Shown here piece after piece: positions 39,671 through 48,708 of a stretch of 64,000 nucleotides of DNA. The notes beneath the pieces were generated by a model. The model had not been told where the DNA came from. It saw nothing but the letters and a program-made list of their open reading frames with translations, and did not search any database. The stretch comes from Bradyrhizobium sp. ORS 285 (GTDB lineage: Bacteria > Pseudomonadota > Alphaproteobacteria > Rhizobiales > Xanthobacteraceae), in assembly GCF_900176205.1 (NCBI RefSeq), contig NZ_LT859959.1, positions 5,787,001 through 5,851,000 of the forward strand. Reading direction: 5' to 3'. Every line of letters starts with the position of its first letter. The stretch's first letter is position 1. Both the position numbers and the translations under genes were made by a program.

Positions 39671-40659
39671 CGACGCCGCTGGTCGAGGTCGACAGGATCT
39701 CGCGTACCTATCGCATGCGGTCCGGCGTTTTCGGACGTTTCACAGCTGTGCGGGCCGTCGACGGCCTGAGCTTCTCGATTGCCAAAGGCGAGACGCTCGG
39801 CATCGTCGGCGAGTCCGGCTCCGGAAAATCGACCACCGGACGCATGGTGCTCGGGCTCGAGCCGCCGGATGAAGGCACCGTGCGCTTCGACGACGCGCCG
39901 ATTGCGGCACCGGGCACGGCGGCATGGCGCGCGCAGCGCGCGCGGATGCAGATGATCTTCCAGGATCCGCTCGGCGCGCTCGACCGCCGGCTTCCCGTCG
40001 CCGAGCAGATCCGCGAGCCGCTCGACATCCACGACATCGGCACCAAAGACGAACGCGACGCGCGTGTGCACGAGCTGCTCCACGCCGTCGATCTCAACGA
40101 CAGCCATGGCCGCCGCTATCCCGGCGCGCTGTCCGGCGGCCAGCGCCAGCGCATCGTGCTGGCGCGCGCGCTCGCGACGAAGCCCGACTTCCTGGTCTGC
40201 GACGAGCCGGTCAGCGCGCTCGACGTCTCGATCCAGGCGCAGGTCGTCAACCTGCTAATCGACCTGCAGGCGCGGCTCGGCCTGACCATGCTCTTCATCA
40301 GTCACGATCTCCGCGTGATCAGGCAGATCAGCAGCAAGGTCGCGGTGATGTATCTCGGCCGCATTGTCGAATATGGCGATGCCGATGATCTGTTCGCGCG
40401 GCCACAGCATCCTTACACGCAGGCACTGGTGTCGGCCTCGCCGGCCCCCGGCCGCCGCAGCACCAACCGCATCGTGCTCACCGGCGATCCGCCCAATCCG
40501 GCCGCGCGCCGCTCCGGCTGCGCCTTTCATCCGCGCTGCCGTCATGCGACCGCGCGCTGCGCCGTCGAGGTGCCCCAGCTCACGGCGCTGGATCCGCAGC
40601 GCCAGGTGGCGTGCCATCTCGTGACCGGTGCACCGTCGCAAAATCAGGACGCCGCGTGA
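39667..40659 (+). CDS. oligopeptide-type ABC transporter ATP-binding protein (DppF-like)
   Basis: 330 aa. Walker [10 protein letters not shown], signature LSGGQRQR, Walker B FLVCDEPVSALD and H-loop FISHDLRVI. The C-terminal CAFHPRC motif and GDPPNP are usual for DppF/OppF. Coupled at both ends: ATGA with the DppD-like gene and TGATG with the permease. Confidence 0.93.
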   Translation: MTTPLVEVDRISRTYRMRSGVFGRFTAVRAVDGLSFSIAKGETLGIVGESGSGKSTTGRMVLGLEPPDEGTVRFDDAPIAAPGTAAWRAQRARMQMIFQDPLGALDRRLPVAEQIREPLDIHDIGTKDERDARVHELLHAVDLNDSHGRRYPGALSGGQRQRIVLARALATKPDFLVCDEPVSALDVSIQAQVVNLLIDLQARLGLTMLFISHDLRVIRQISSKVAVMYLGRIVEYGDADDLFARPQHPYTQALVSASPAPGRRSTNRIVLTGDPPNPAARRSGCAFHPRCRHATARCAVEVPQLTALDPQRQVACHLVTGAPSQNQDAA

Positions 40660-41588
40660 TGCTCCGCTTCTTTGCGATCCGCGTCGCGCGCGCGCTGCTG
40701 ACGATCGCGCTCGTCGTCACCTTCGCCTTCATCGTGCTGCGGCTGTCAGGCGATCCCGCGCTGATGATCATGGGTCCCGAGGCGCCGCCGGAGGTCATCG
40801 AAGCCTTCCGCAAGGCGTGGGGCCTCGATCATCCGATCTGGGTGCAGTATCTCGACTACTTCAAGGCGATCGGACAGGGCGAGCTCGGACGCTCGATGCG
40901 CGACGGCCGCCCGGCGATCCAGCTCGTGATCGAGCGCATCCCGGCCACTCTGGCGCTGACCATCCCGGCCTTCCTGGTGAAGGTGCTGCTCGGTATTCCC
41001 GCCGGCATCTACGCGGCGCTGCATCGGGGATCGGCGATCGACCGCGCCGTCATGATCACCGCGGTCGCAGGATTCACGGTCCCCAGCTTCGTGCTGGCGC
41101 TGCTGCTGGTGCTGATCTTCGCCGTGCAACTCGGCTGGCTGCCCTCGGGCGGACAAGACTCGTGGCGCCACGCCATCCTGCCGATCGTGACGCTCGGCTT
41201 CGGCGGCGCCGCCGTGCTGGCGCGCTTCACGCGCAGCGCGATGCTCGAAATCCTCGGCCAGCCCTACATCCGCACCGCCTCTGCCAAGGGCGTGCCATGG
41301 CGCCGCGTCATCACCGACCACGCCTTGCCGAACGCCGCGATCCCCACCGTCACCATTCTCGGCTTCATGGTCGGCAGTCTCATCGCCGGCGCGGTCGTGG
41401 TCGAGAGCGTGTTCTCCTGGCCGGGCGTCGGCCGGCTGCTGGTTGTGGCCGTCGCCAATCGCGACCTCGCCGTCGTGCAATGCATCCTGCTGCTGGTGGC
41501 GATGACGATGGTGACGTCGAACCTGGTCGTTGATTTCCTCTACGGCCTGCTCGACCCGCGGCTGCGCAGCAAGGGAGCGGAGGCATGA
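40659..41588 (+). CDS. oligopeptide-type ABC transporter permease (DppB-like)
   Basis: 309 aa, about six membrane spans, starting at the ATG that shares a base with the upstream stop (TGATG). The family signatures are RLSGDPALMIMGPEAP near the N-terminus and the EAA loop RTASAKGVPWRRVITDHALPNA. It overlaps the next permease gene by ATGA. Confidence 0.93.
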   Translation: MLRFFAIRVARALLTIALVVTFAFIVLRLSGDPALMIMGPEAPPEVIEAFRKAWGLDHPIWVQYLDYFKAIGQGELGRSMRDGRPAIQLVIERIPATLALTIPAFLVKVLLGIPAGIYAALHRGSAIDRAVMITAVAGFTVPSFVLALLLVLIFAVQLGWLPSGGQDSWRHAILPIVTLGFGGAAVLARFTRSAMLEILGQPYIRTASAKGVPWRRVITDHALPNAAIPTVTILGFMVGSLIAGAVVVESVFSWPGVGRLLVVAVANRDLAVVQCILLLVAMTMVTSNLVVDFLYGLLDPRLRSKGAEA

Positions 41589-42442
41589 CCGACGTCGCAA
41601 TGAAGGCGCCGGCCGCGAAGCGGCTTCGCTGGCCGAACATCCCGGTCTCCGTCGCGATCGCGATCGGCTGGATCGCGGCGATGCTGATCATCGCGGTTTT
41701 CGCCGACCAGATCGCGCCCTACGGTTTCACCAAATTCGATCTGCGCAATCGCCTCTCCCTGCCGGGCAACCCCGCGCATTGGCTCGGCACCGACGAACTC
41801 GGCCGCGACGTTCTCTCGCGCCTGATCGTCTCGATCCGGATCTCGCTCTTGATCGCGTTCGGCGCCACCGCGATCTCGGCGATTGCCGGCACCACGCTCG
41901 GCTTTCTCGCCGCGCATTTCCGCGGCCTCGTCGAGCAATTCGTGCTGATGCTCGCCGACTTCCAGGCCAGCATGCCGTTCCTCATCCTGGCGCTCGCGGT
42001 GCTCGCCTTCTTCGGCAATTCGCTGCCGCTGCTGATCGGCCTGATGGGCCTGTTCGGCTGGGAGCGCTATGCGCGCATCGCAAGGGGGCTCGCCATCTCG
42101 GCCAATGCGCAAGGCTATGCCGCCGCCGTGCGCCAGCTCGGCGCGACGCCGGGCCGCGTGTATCTGAAGCACATCCTGCCGAACATCGCCTCGACGCTGA
42201 TCGTCTCGATGACGCTGGTGTTTCCGGAGGTCATCCTGCTGGAGTCGGGACTGTCGTTCCTCGGCCTCGGTGTGCAGCCGCCGATGACCAGCCTCGGCAA
42301 CATGGTCGGCTATGGCCGTGAATACCTGACGCGGGCGCCGTGGATCATGCTCGCGCCTGCGCTGACGATCGTGGTCACGACGCTCGCGGTGTCGGTGATC
42401 GGCGACTGGCTGCGCGACAAGCTTGATCCGACGCTGCAATGA
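41585..42442 (+). CDS. oligopeptide-type ABC transporter permease (DppC-like)
   Basis: 285 aa with about six spans. GTDELGRDVLSRLI is the DppC/OppC signature and the EAA-type loop is AVRQLGATPGRVYLKHILPN. It is the last gene of the operon. The stop at 42442 is 6 bp from the end of a convergent small gene. Confidence 0.93.
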   Translation: MTDVAMKAPAAKRLRWPNIPVSVAIAIGWIAAMLIIAVFADQIAPYGFTKFDLRNRLSLPGNPAHWLGTDELGRDVLSRLIVSIRISLLIAFGATAISAIAGTTLGFLAAHFRGLVEQFVLMLADFQASMPFLILALAVLAFFGNSLPLLIGLMGLFGWERYARIARGLAISANAQGYAAAVRQLGATPGRVYLKHILPNIASTLIVSMTLVFPEVILLESGLSFLGLGVQPPMTSLGNMVGYGREYLTRAPWIMLAPALTIVVTTLAVSVIGDWLRDKLDPTLQ

Positions 42443-42448
42443 TCCCGC

Positions 42449-42634
42449 TCAGCGGCGGGCGTCAGGGCTCGCCGCAGCATGATCACAGACGATCAGCGCA
42501 TGTCCCGCCTGCTCGCCGGCAAGCGCCATCCATTTCGACGCCTGCTGCAGCCAGAGCTCACGCCGGGCGGGATCACGCTCGGCTTCCTCACGACAGCTGG
42601 ACGCAGCTGCCAAACATGCCGACTTCCTGTCCAT
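42449..42634 (-). CDS. small hypothetical protein of a Bradyrhizobium-type family
   Basis: 61 aa. The CREEAERDPARRELWLQQASKW core, with regularly spaced Arg and Glu and a Trp at each end, matches a class of short helical proteins common in Bradyrhizobium. No signal or membrane segment. It has a reasonable promoter 40-70 bp upstream. Function unknown. Confidence 0.65.
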   Translation of the reverse strand: MDRKSACLAAASSCREEAERDPARRELWLQQASKWMALAGEQAGHALIVCDHAAASPDARR

Positions 42635-42674
42635 GGGCCATGGTCCGACACGTCAACGGCAGCGGCACTTACAT

Positions 42675-42703
42675 AGGATATCGCGATTTCAGGTTGTGAT
42701 CAA
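42675..42703 (-). promoter_or_regulatory. sigma-70-type promoter of the 61-aa gene
   Basis: On the minus strand, TTGATC (42703-42698), a 17-bp spacer and TATCCT (42680-42675) lie about 40 bp before the ATG at 42634. Confidence 0.5.
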
Positions 42704-42722
42704 TTTCGCTCGCTGATCGATC

Positions 42723-43616
42723 TCACGGTTCCGCGTAGCGCATCGGCAGCGAATGATGGGCGTGGCATGCCGCGACTGCCGCATGACCAAACGCGACCGC
42801 GATCTGATGCAGGTCGGTGACGACGTCGCCGATGCCATACAGTCCTTCGACGCCGCAACGCTGCTTGGCATCAACTTCCAGAAAGCCGTCCGACGTATGC
42901 CGCGCGCCGAGCTTGATCGCGAGGTCGGACCGAACATCAGCGCCCATCGCCGGATACACGATCTCGAACCGTTCGCTGCTGCCGTCCGCGAACGTGGCCA
43001 CGATCGCGCGCTCCTCACGATGTAGGGCCTTCAGCGTGGGCGTGATGCGGACACCCGCCGCCTGCAGCTCTCGGCGCTTGTCGTCGTTCTGCTCATCGCC
43101 GACGGGGATCAGCGTGACGTCGGAACTGTAGACGCGCATGAACAGCGCCTTGCCGGCGGCATGTCCGAGCGGACCGATGATCGCGATCTTGCCGCCGCGG
43201 GCCTCAAAGCCGTCGCAGACTGGACAGTAGCGCAAGTGGCCGTCGCGCACGGCCAATGTCCAGTCAGCCAACGGCGTCTGTTTGTCGACGATGCCCGTCG
43301 CCAGAATGGCACGCTGTGCCACGATCGGATCGCCCTCATGCGCGGCGATGATCGTTCCGTCCCGCTGCTCCAGGGCGGTCACCGTGCCGCTGATGATGGG
43401 AACGCGGAGCTCCTCGGTCTGCCGCTGCATTCGTGCGAGCAGCTCGGTGCCGGGAAGGCCGTTCGGAAAACCCGGCAGATTGTGGCTTCGTGGGATCAGC
43501 GCCGCTCGCGATGCCCCGCTATCGATGACGACGACACGACGGCGGAACCGGGCCAGATAGATTGCGGCCATCAGTCCCGCGGGACCGCCGCCGATAACCA
43601 GAACTTCGGTGCGCAT
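42723..43616 (-). CDS. thioredoxin-reductase-like FAD/NAD(P) oxidoreductase
   Basis: 297 aa from the ATG at 43616. The FAD motif [18 protein letters not shown] is at the N-terminus. The redox pair is in [10 protein letters not shown] (about residue 127). An NAD(P) motif lies near [17 protein letters not shown], with the usual GxGxxG altered to [29 protein letters not shown] closes the FAD site. A longer frame to 43688 is unlikely. Bacterial ferredoxin/thioredoxin-type reductases differ little here, so the partner is open. Confidence 0.85.
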   Translation of the reverse strand: MRTEVLVIGGGPAGLMAAIYLARFRRRVVVIDSGASRAALIPRSHNLPGFPNGLPGTELLARMQRQTEELRVPIISGTVTALEQRDGTIIAAHEGDPIVAQRAILATGIVDKQTPLADWTLAVRDGHLRYCPVCDGFEARGGKIAIIGPLGHAAGKALFMRVYSSDVTLIPVGDEQNDDKRRELQAAGVRITPTLKALHREERAIVATFADGSSERFEIVYPAMGADVRSDLAIKLGARHTSDGFLEVDAKQRCGVEGLYGIGDVVTDLHQIAVAFGHAAVAACHAHHSLPMRYAEP

Positions 43617-43715
43617 CGCCGCCCTCGCATTGGATTGACGGAACCAAATGTCGAGCGACGGAACGGTTCCTGTCACACAGCGCGTCAATCAGCTCGGACA
43701 CAAGGGAACACAAAT

Positions 43716-43740
43716 GGAACTATTTGCGCCAGGGAACGTT
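43716..43740 (+). promoter_or_regulatory. EcfG (general stress sigma) promoter
   Basis: GGAAC (43716-43720), exactly 16 bp, then CGTT (43737-43740). This matches the alphaproteobacterial EcfG/PhyR-NepR regulon consensus. It points at the small gene starting at 43815. Confidence 0.75.
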
Positions 43741-43814
43741 AACCTATGTCGCTGCCGCGGCGGAAAAGCCGTGCAAACTTGGCAGCGAGGGGGAATTGTT
43801 GCGAGGGCGCGTGG

Positions 43815-44009
43815 ATGAGATTTGTCAATTCGACCGATGAAAGCCTGATGGCGTACTACGAGAGTGTTCGCAAGCAGGTGGCCGCTGACAGCCGGATCGG
43901 GGGACCCTACCGGCTGATCGGCGAGCGGGCCAAGCAATATGCCCAGGAACTCCAGGCCGAGATGCGGCGGCGGCAATTGCGCTTCACGCCGATCGAATGG
44001 CCGAACTAG
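43815..44009 (+). CDS. small hypothetical protein, probable general-stress gene
   Basis: 64 aa from the ATG at 43815. It begins MRFVNSTDESLMAYYESVR and ends RRQLRFTPIEWPN, a pattern I associate with short Bradyrhizobium proteins of unknown role. A longer in-frame start at 43746 lies too near the EcfG -10 and is not favoured. Likely soluble and helical. Confidence 0.68.
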   Translation: MRFVNSTDESLMAYYESVRKQVAADSRIGGPYRLIGERAKQYAQELQAEMRRRQLRFTPIEWPN

Positions 44010-44045
44010 TTGATGAAGTAGCTCAAAGCGCAAGTGTTACTTATT

Positions 44046-44119
44046 GCGCCCTCTCCCCTTGTGGGAGAGGGCATGTAGGACAGAGCGGCAAACGCGGTTG
44101 GGTGAGGGGTCTCTTTCCA
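44046..44119. repeat. dispersed repeat D, copy 3
   Basis: CCCTCTCCCCTTGTGGGAGAGGG then GGGTGAGGGGTCTCTTTCC; same family as 31481-31556 and in the same orientation. It faces an inverted copy at 44134-44205. Confidence 0.8.
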
Positions 44120-44133
44120 CGAGCTCAACTCGC

Positions 44134-44205
44134 CGAGAGATACCCCTCACCCAACCGCGCGTGGGGATAGGCCGTCGATGCCCTCTCCCACAAGGGGAGA
44201 GGGCA
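44134..44205. repeat. dispersed repeat D, copy 4 (inverted)
   Basis: CGAGAGATACCCCTCACCC then CCCTCTCCCACAAGGGGAGAGGG, inverted relative to 44046-44119. The foldback lies between two convergent genes, as does the pair at 31.3-31.6 kb. Confidence 0.8.
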
Positions 44206-44251
44206 CTGCATTTCGCACCTTGCTGCGGGTACAGAAAGCGAGCGGTCCCGC

Positions 44252-45739
44252 TCACTCCCAGCTCCAGCTGGCAAAATCGTTCTCGAACTGCGGCACGTCC
44301 TTCCAGACGCCCTTCAGCTTCTTGTTGATCACCGTGATCCATTGCGGCTGGAACAGGAAGCCGGCGGCGGCGTCGGTGGCAAGCCAGCGCTGGGCGTCGC
44401 CGAGCAGCTTGGCGCGGTCGGCCTCGGCCGGCGTGTCGACGATCTTCTGATACAGCTTGTTGAACGCGTCGGACTGATAGCCGAAGTAATAGTTCGGCTC
44501 GGTGAACTTGACGAGGTCGAACGGCTCGACATGGGAGACGATCGTCAGATCGAAATCATGCGGACCGTTGAACACCTGCGACAGCCACGCCGCCCATTCG
44601 AGGTTCTCGATCTTGGCTGTGATGCCGACCTTGGCGAGTTGCGCCGCGAGCACCTCGCCGCCCTGCCGCGCATAGGCCGGCGGCGGCAGCCGCAGGCTCA
44701 GTTGCAGCGGCGTGGTGACGCCGGCTTCCGCCAGCAGCTTCTTGGCCTTCTCCGGGTCGTAGGGATTGATGTCGGTGGTGTCGACATAACCGAGCGAGCC
44801 CGGCGTGTAGAAGCTGCCGATCGGCGTGCCCAGCCCGTCGACGGCGCCCTCGATCATCGCCTTGCGCTCGATCGCGGCGAGAATGGCGCGGCGGACGCGG
44901 ACGTCGTCGAGCGGCTTCTTCTTGTTGTTGATGGTGACGATCGTCTTCGCCTTGGAGCCGCCGATCAGCACGGTGAAGCGCGGGTCGGCCTTGAACTGCG
45001 CGATGGTGCGTGCCGAGGTGCCGCGCGGGAACGCATCGACGTCACCCGACAGCAGCGCCGCGACCTGCGCCGCCGGATCGGAGATGAAGCGGATCGTCAC
45101 CTTGGACAGCTTGACGGAGGCCGCGTTGCGATAGTCAGGCCATTTGTTAAGCGTCAGCGACGAGCCCTTGGCCCAGGCGCCGAGCGTGTACGGTCCGGTG
45201 CCGACCGGCTGCGTCGCATCGGTCGGCGCGCTCTTCGGTTCGACGATCGACGCGGTCGCCTGCCCCAGCAGGAACGGCAAATTCGGTTCGGAATATTTCA
45301 GCTTGATCTCGATGGTCTCGGCGTCGGGCGCGTTGACCGCCTCCATCGCCTGGAACAGCGCCTTGTCCTTGTTGGTGCTGTTGGCGGCGCCGGCGCGGTC
45401 GAACGAGAACTTCACGGCGGCGGAATCGAACGCTTCGCCGTTCTGGAATTTGACGCCCTTGACGAGCTTGAACGTGTAGCTCTTCAGGTCGGACGACGCC
45501 TGCCAGCTCGTGGCCAGCAGCGGCGACACCGAGCCGTCCTCGTTGATCTTGGTCAGCGTCTCATAGACGTTGTAGAGCGTGACCTCGGCAATCGCTGCGG
45601 CCGCCGCGCTGGTCGGGTCGAGCCCCGGCGGCTCCAGGGTCATGCCGACGACGACGCTGTCCTTCTTGCTCTGCGCCGACGCAGGCACTACGGCCGCAAC
45701 GAGCGCGGTCAATGCGATGATCGATAGTTTTTTCAACAT
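44252..45739 (-). CDS. family 5 ABC transporter substrate-binding protein
   Basis: Periplasmic receptor (495 aa) with a Sec signal (MLKKLSIIALTALVAAVVPASA, cleavage near 22). FKLVKGVKFQNGEAFDSAAVKFSFDRA is the family 5 signature. It is the last gene of the second oligopeptide-type operon, 34 bp after the DppF-like gene. The ligand is unknown. Confidence 0.92.
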   Translation of the reverse strand: MLKKLSIIALTALVAAVVPASAQSKKDSVVVGMTLEPPGLDPTSAAAAAIAEVTLYNVYETLTKINEDGSVSPLLATSWQASSDLKSYTFKLVKGVKFQNGEAFDSAAVKFSFDRAGAANSTNKDKALFQAMEAVNAPDAETIEIKLKYSEPNLPFLLGQATASIVEPKSAPTDATQPVGTGPYTLGAWAKGSSLTLNKWPDYRNAASVKLSKVTIRFISDPAAQVAALLSGDVDAFPRGTSARTIAQFKADPRFTVLIGGSKAKTIVTINNKKKPLDDVRVRRAILAAIERKAMIEGAVDGLGTPIGSFYTPGSLGYVDTTDINPYDPEKAKKLLAEAGVTTPLQLSLRLPPPAYARQGGEVLAAQLAKVGITAKIENLEWAAWLSQVFNGPHDFDLTIVSHVEPFDLVKFTEPNYYFGYQSDAFNKLYQKIVDTPAEADRAKLLGDAQRWLATDAAAGFLFQPQWITVINKKLKGVWKDVPQFENDFASWSWE

Positions 45740-45773
45740 TGTTTGTTTCTCCCGGACGGAACCGAATTATGCG

Positions 45774-46826
45774 TCAAAGCGGCTTGGAGACAAGAGGCGG
45801 ATCTTCCCCGGCGGCCAGCGCCGGCAGCGCCATCACGCTTTCCGCGTGGTGGCAGGCAGCCGAATGTTGCGCGGTGAGCGGCCGCAGCGCCGGAGCAGTT
45901 TCGCGGCAATGGGAATCGGCAAGCGGACAGCGCGGCGCATAAGCGCAGCCGGCCGTGCCCAGGGACTGCGAGACGATCGCAACGTCGGCGCCCCTGCGCC
46001 TGACGGCGCCGGCCTGTGCGCGCGGCACCGCGTCCAGCAGCGCGCGCGTATAGGGATGCGCGCATTGGCCGAACAGATCCTCAGGCCGCCCGCGCTCGAC
46101 GATACGGCCGAGATACATCACCGCGACCTCGTCGCAGAGATAGTCGACCACAGCGAGATCATGGCTGATCAGGACGTAGCTGAGGCCGAACTGCTCCTGC
46201 AGGTCCTGCATTAGATTGAGCACCTGCGCCTGTACGGAGACGTCGAGCGCGGAGACCGGCTCGTCGGCGACGATCAGCTTCGGCTGGGTGATCAGCGCGC
46301 GCGCGATCGCGATGCGCTGGCGCTGACCGCCGGAAAATTCGTGCGGATATTTGTCCATGTCGGCATCGCGCAAGCCGACTTGCCGCAGCACGCTCGCCAC
46401 GCGCGTCCGCAAGCTGTCGCGATCGGGGCTCTCCAAAGCGGTCAACGGCTCGGCAACGATGCGCGCGATGGTCTGGCGGGGGTCGAGCGATCCATACGGG
46501 TCCTGAAACACCATCTGGAAGTCGCGCCGTGCGCGGCGCAGCTCATCACCCGGGAGACGGTTGAGATCGCGCCCGGACATCAGCACCGATCCCGACGACG
46601 GCACCTCCAGCGCCATGATGAGTCGCGCCAAGGTCGACTTGCCTGAGCCGGACTCGCCGACGATGCCGAGGCTCTTGCCCGGCATCAGCGACAGCGAGAC
46701 GCCATTCAGCGCGAGCACCTGCCCCGGTGGCCGCAACAGGCTCTCGCGCGGCAACGTATAGCGCTGCACCAGATCGCGAACCTCGAGCAGCGGCGTCGCT
46801 TCATCTTGCCGTGCGGCGACGCTCAC
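45774..46826 (-). CDS. oligopeptide-type ABC transporter ATP-binding protein (OppF-like)
   Basis: 350 aa. Walker [10 protein letters not shown], signature FSGGQRQR, Walker B LIVADEPVSALD and H-loop LISHDLAVV. C-terminal CAYAPRC motif. It is coupled to the upstream ATPase by ATGA and precedes the binding protein. Confidence 0.93.
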   Translation of the reverse strand: MSVAARQDEATPLLEVRDLVQRYTLPRESLLRPPGQVLALNGVSLSLMPGKSLGIVGESGSGKSTLARLIMALEVPSSGSVLMSGRDLNRLPGDELRRARRDFQMVFQDPYGSLDPRQTIARIVAEPLTALESPDRDSLRTRVASVLRQVGLRDADMDKYPHEFSGGQRQRIAIARALITQPKLIVADEPVSALDVSVQAQVLNLMQDLQEQFGLSYVLISHDLAVVDYLCDEVAVMYLGRIVERGRPEDLFGQCAHPYTRALLDAVPRAQAGAVRRRGADVAIVSQSLGTAGCAYAPRCPLADSHCRETAPALRPLTAQHSAACHHAESVMALPALAAGEDPPLVSKPL

Positions 46827-47833
46827 GCGACCACTCCCACGGGATCGCGCGCGAGCGCGGCATCCGTCCGGATGCAGCGCACATGGTGCCCTGCGCCAAT
46901 CTCGATCGCGGGCGGCAGCGCCGCGCGGCAGGCGTCGATGACCAGATCGCAGCGGTCGGCGAACGGACAGCCGGCGGGGAGATCGGCGAGCTCGGGCACA
47001 GTGCCGGCGATGGTCGCCAGCCGCGCGCCCTTGCGGGCGCCGAGCCGCGGCCGTGCCCGGAACAGGCCCTGCGTGTAGGGATGGCCCATGCGCGAGAACA
47101 CCGCGTCCGTGCTGCCGCTCTCGACGACCGTGCCGCCATACATCACGATCATGCGCTGCACGTTCTCGGCGATCACGCCGAGATCGTGCGAGATCAGGAT
47201 CATCGCCATGCCCTGCTCGGCCACGAGATCGGCGATCAGATCGAGGATCTGGCGCTGGATGGTGACGTCGAGCGCGGTGGTCGGCTCATCGGCGATCAGC
47301 ACGTCGGGCTTGCACGCGAGCGCCATCGCAATGGTGATGCGCTGGCGCTGGCCGCCGGAGAACTGGTGCGGATAGGCGTCGAAGCGTTTGGCAGGGTCGG
47401 GCAGACCGACACGGTCGAGCAGCGCGATCGCCTCGCGCCTGGCCTCCGCCGCCGAGCAGCCGGTGTGGCGCAGCAGCGGCTCGGCGACCTGATGACCGAT
47501 CGTGTGCATCGGGTTGAGCGCGGTCATCGGCTCCTGGAAGATCATGCTGATGCGGTTGCCGCGCAGCTTGCAATATTCGGCATAATCGAGACCGGCCAGC
47601 TCGCGACCATCGAGCTTGATGCTGCCGCTGACGACCGCGCTGTCCGGCAGCAGCCCGAGCAGCGCCAGCGCCGTGATCGACTTGCCGCAGCCGGATTCGC
47701 CGACAATGCCCAGCGTCTCGCCGCGCTTCAGCGCGAACGAGACCTCGCGCACAGCCTGCGCCGGACCTCGGCTGGTGTTGAGGCGGATGCCGAGACCTTT
47801 GACATCAAGCAGAGGATGATCGCTCGTCATCAT
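46823..47833 (-). CDS. oligopeptide-type ABC transporter ATP-binding protein (OppD-like)
   Basis: 336 aa (a second ATG at 47830 would give 335). Walker A GESGCGKS, signature FSGGQRQR, Walker [13 protein letters not shown] and H-loop [10 protein letters not shown]. The C-terminal CPFADRC motif is present. Overlaps its neighbours at both ends, so the operon is tightly coupled. Confidence 0.93.
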   Translation of the reverse strand: MMTSDHPLLDVKGLGIRLNTSRGPAQAVREVSFALKRGETLGIVGESGCGKSITALALLGLLPDSAVVSGSIKLDGRELAGLDYAEYCKLRGNRISMIFQEPMTALNPMHTIGHQVAEPLLRHTGCSAAEARREAIALLDRVGLPDPAKRFDAYPHQFSGGQRQRITIAMALACKPDVLIADEPTTALDVTIQRQILDLIADLVAEQGMAMILISHDLGVIAENVQRMIVMYGGTVVESGSTDAVFSRMGHPYTQGLFRARPRLGARKGARLATIAGTVPELADLPAGCPFADRCDLVIDACRAALPPAIEIGAGHHVRCIRTDAALARDPVGVVA

Positions 47834-48708
47834 CGCTGCCTCGCCAGGCGCGGATCGAGCAGGTCACGCAGACCATCGCCGAGCAGATTGAGGCCGAGCA
47901 CCGCGAGCGCAATTGCAGCTCCCGGATAGACGGCGAGACTCGGCGACTGGAACAGCAGGGTCTGTGCGTCGTTCAGCATGCGCCCCCAGGACGGCTGCGG
48001 CGGCTGCGTGCCCAGACCGAGATAGGACAGCGCCGCCTCGGCGAGGATCGCCAGCGCGAACTGGATCGTGGCCTGCACGATCAGGATCGACAGGATGTTC
48101 GGCAGCACGTGCTCGAGGGTGATGCGGAAGCGGCCCTTGCCGGCGGCGCGCGCCGCGAGGATGAACTCGCGCGCCCAGATCGCGCCGGCCGAGCCGCGGG
48201 TGACGCGCACGAACACCGGGAGCTGGAAAATGCCGATTGCAGTGATCGAGGTCACCATGCCCGGACCGATCACCGCCGCCAGCATGATCGCCGACAGCAC
48301 CGCTGGAAAGGCGAAGGTGAAGTCGCTGAAGCGCATCACCAGCTCCTCGGTCCAGCCGCGCTGCGCGGCGGCGACGAGCCCGAGGGCAACGCCGCAGGTG
48401 AGGCCGATGCCGACCGCGATGATACCGACCAAAATGGTGGCGCGCGCGCCGACCAGGAGCAGCGAGACGATGTCGCGGCCGAACACGTCGGTGCCGAGCC
48501 AATGCGCCGAGGATGGTGGCCGCAGCTTCGAGGCGACGTCGATCTCGTAGGCCGACCACGGCGTCCACACCAGCGACAGCAGTGCGGCGCCGAGCACGAC
48601 CAGGCAGAGCAGCGCGCCGATGACGAAACTGCGATGGCGTAGCGCGCGGCGCCAGAACGCGTTCGGCACCGGCGCGGCCGTTGTTTGGACGATCACGGAC
48701 GCACTCAC
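47830..48708 (-). CDS. oligopeptide-type ABC transporter permease (OppC-like)
   Basis: 292 aa with about six spans. GTDVFGRDIVSLLLVGAR and the EAA-type loop ILAARAAGKGRFRITLEHVLPN identify it. C-terminal AIALAVLGLNLLGDGLRDLLDP is typical. ATGA overlap with the OppB-like gene. Confidence 0.93.
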   Translation of the reverse strand: MSASVIVQTTAAPVPNAFWRRALRHRSFVIGALLCLVVLGAALLSLVWTPWSAYEIDVASKLRPPSSAHWLGTDVFGRDIVSLLLVGARATILVGIIAVGIGLTCGVALGLVAAAQRGWTEELVMRFSDFTFAFPAVLSAIMLAAVIGPGMVTSITAIGIFQLPVFVRVTRGSAGAIWAREFILAARAAGKGRFRITLEHVLPNILSILIVQATIQFALAILAEAALSYLGLGTQPPQPSWGRMLNDAQTLLFQSPSLAVYPGAAIALAVLGLNLLGDGLRDLLDPRLARQR

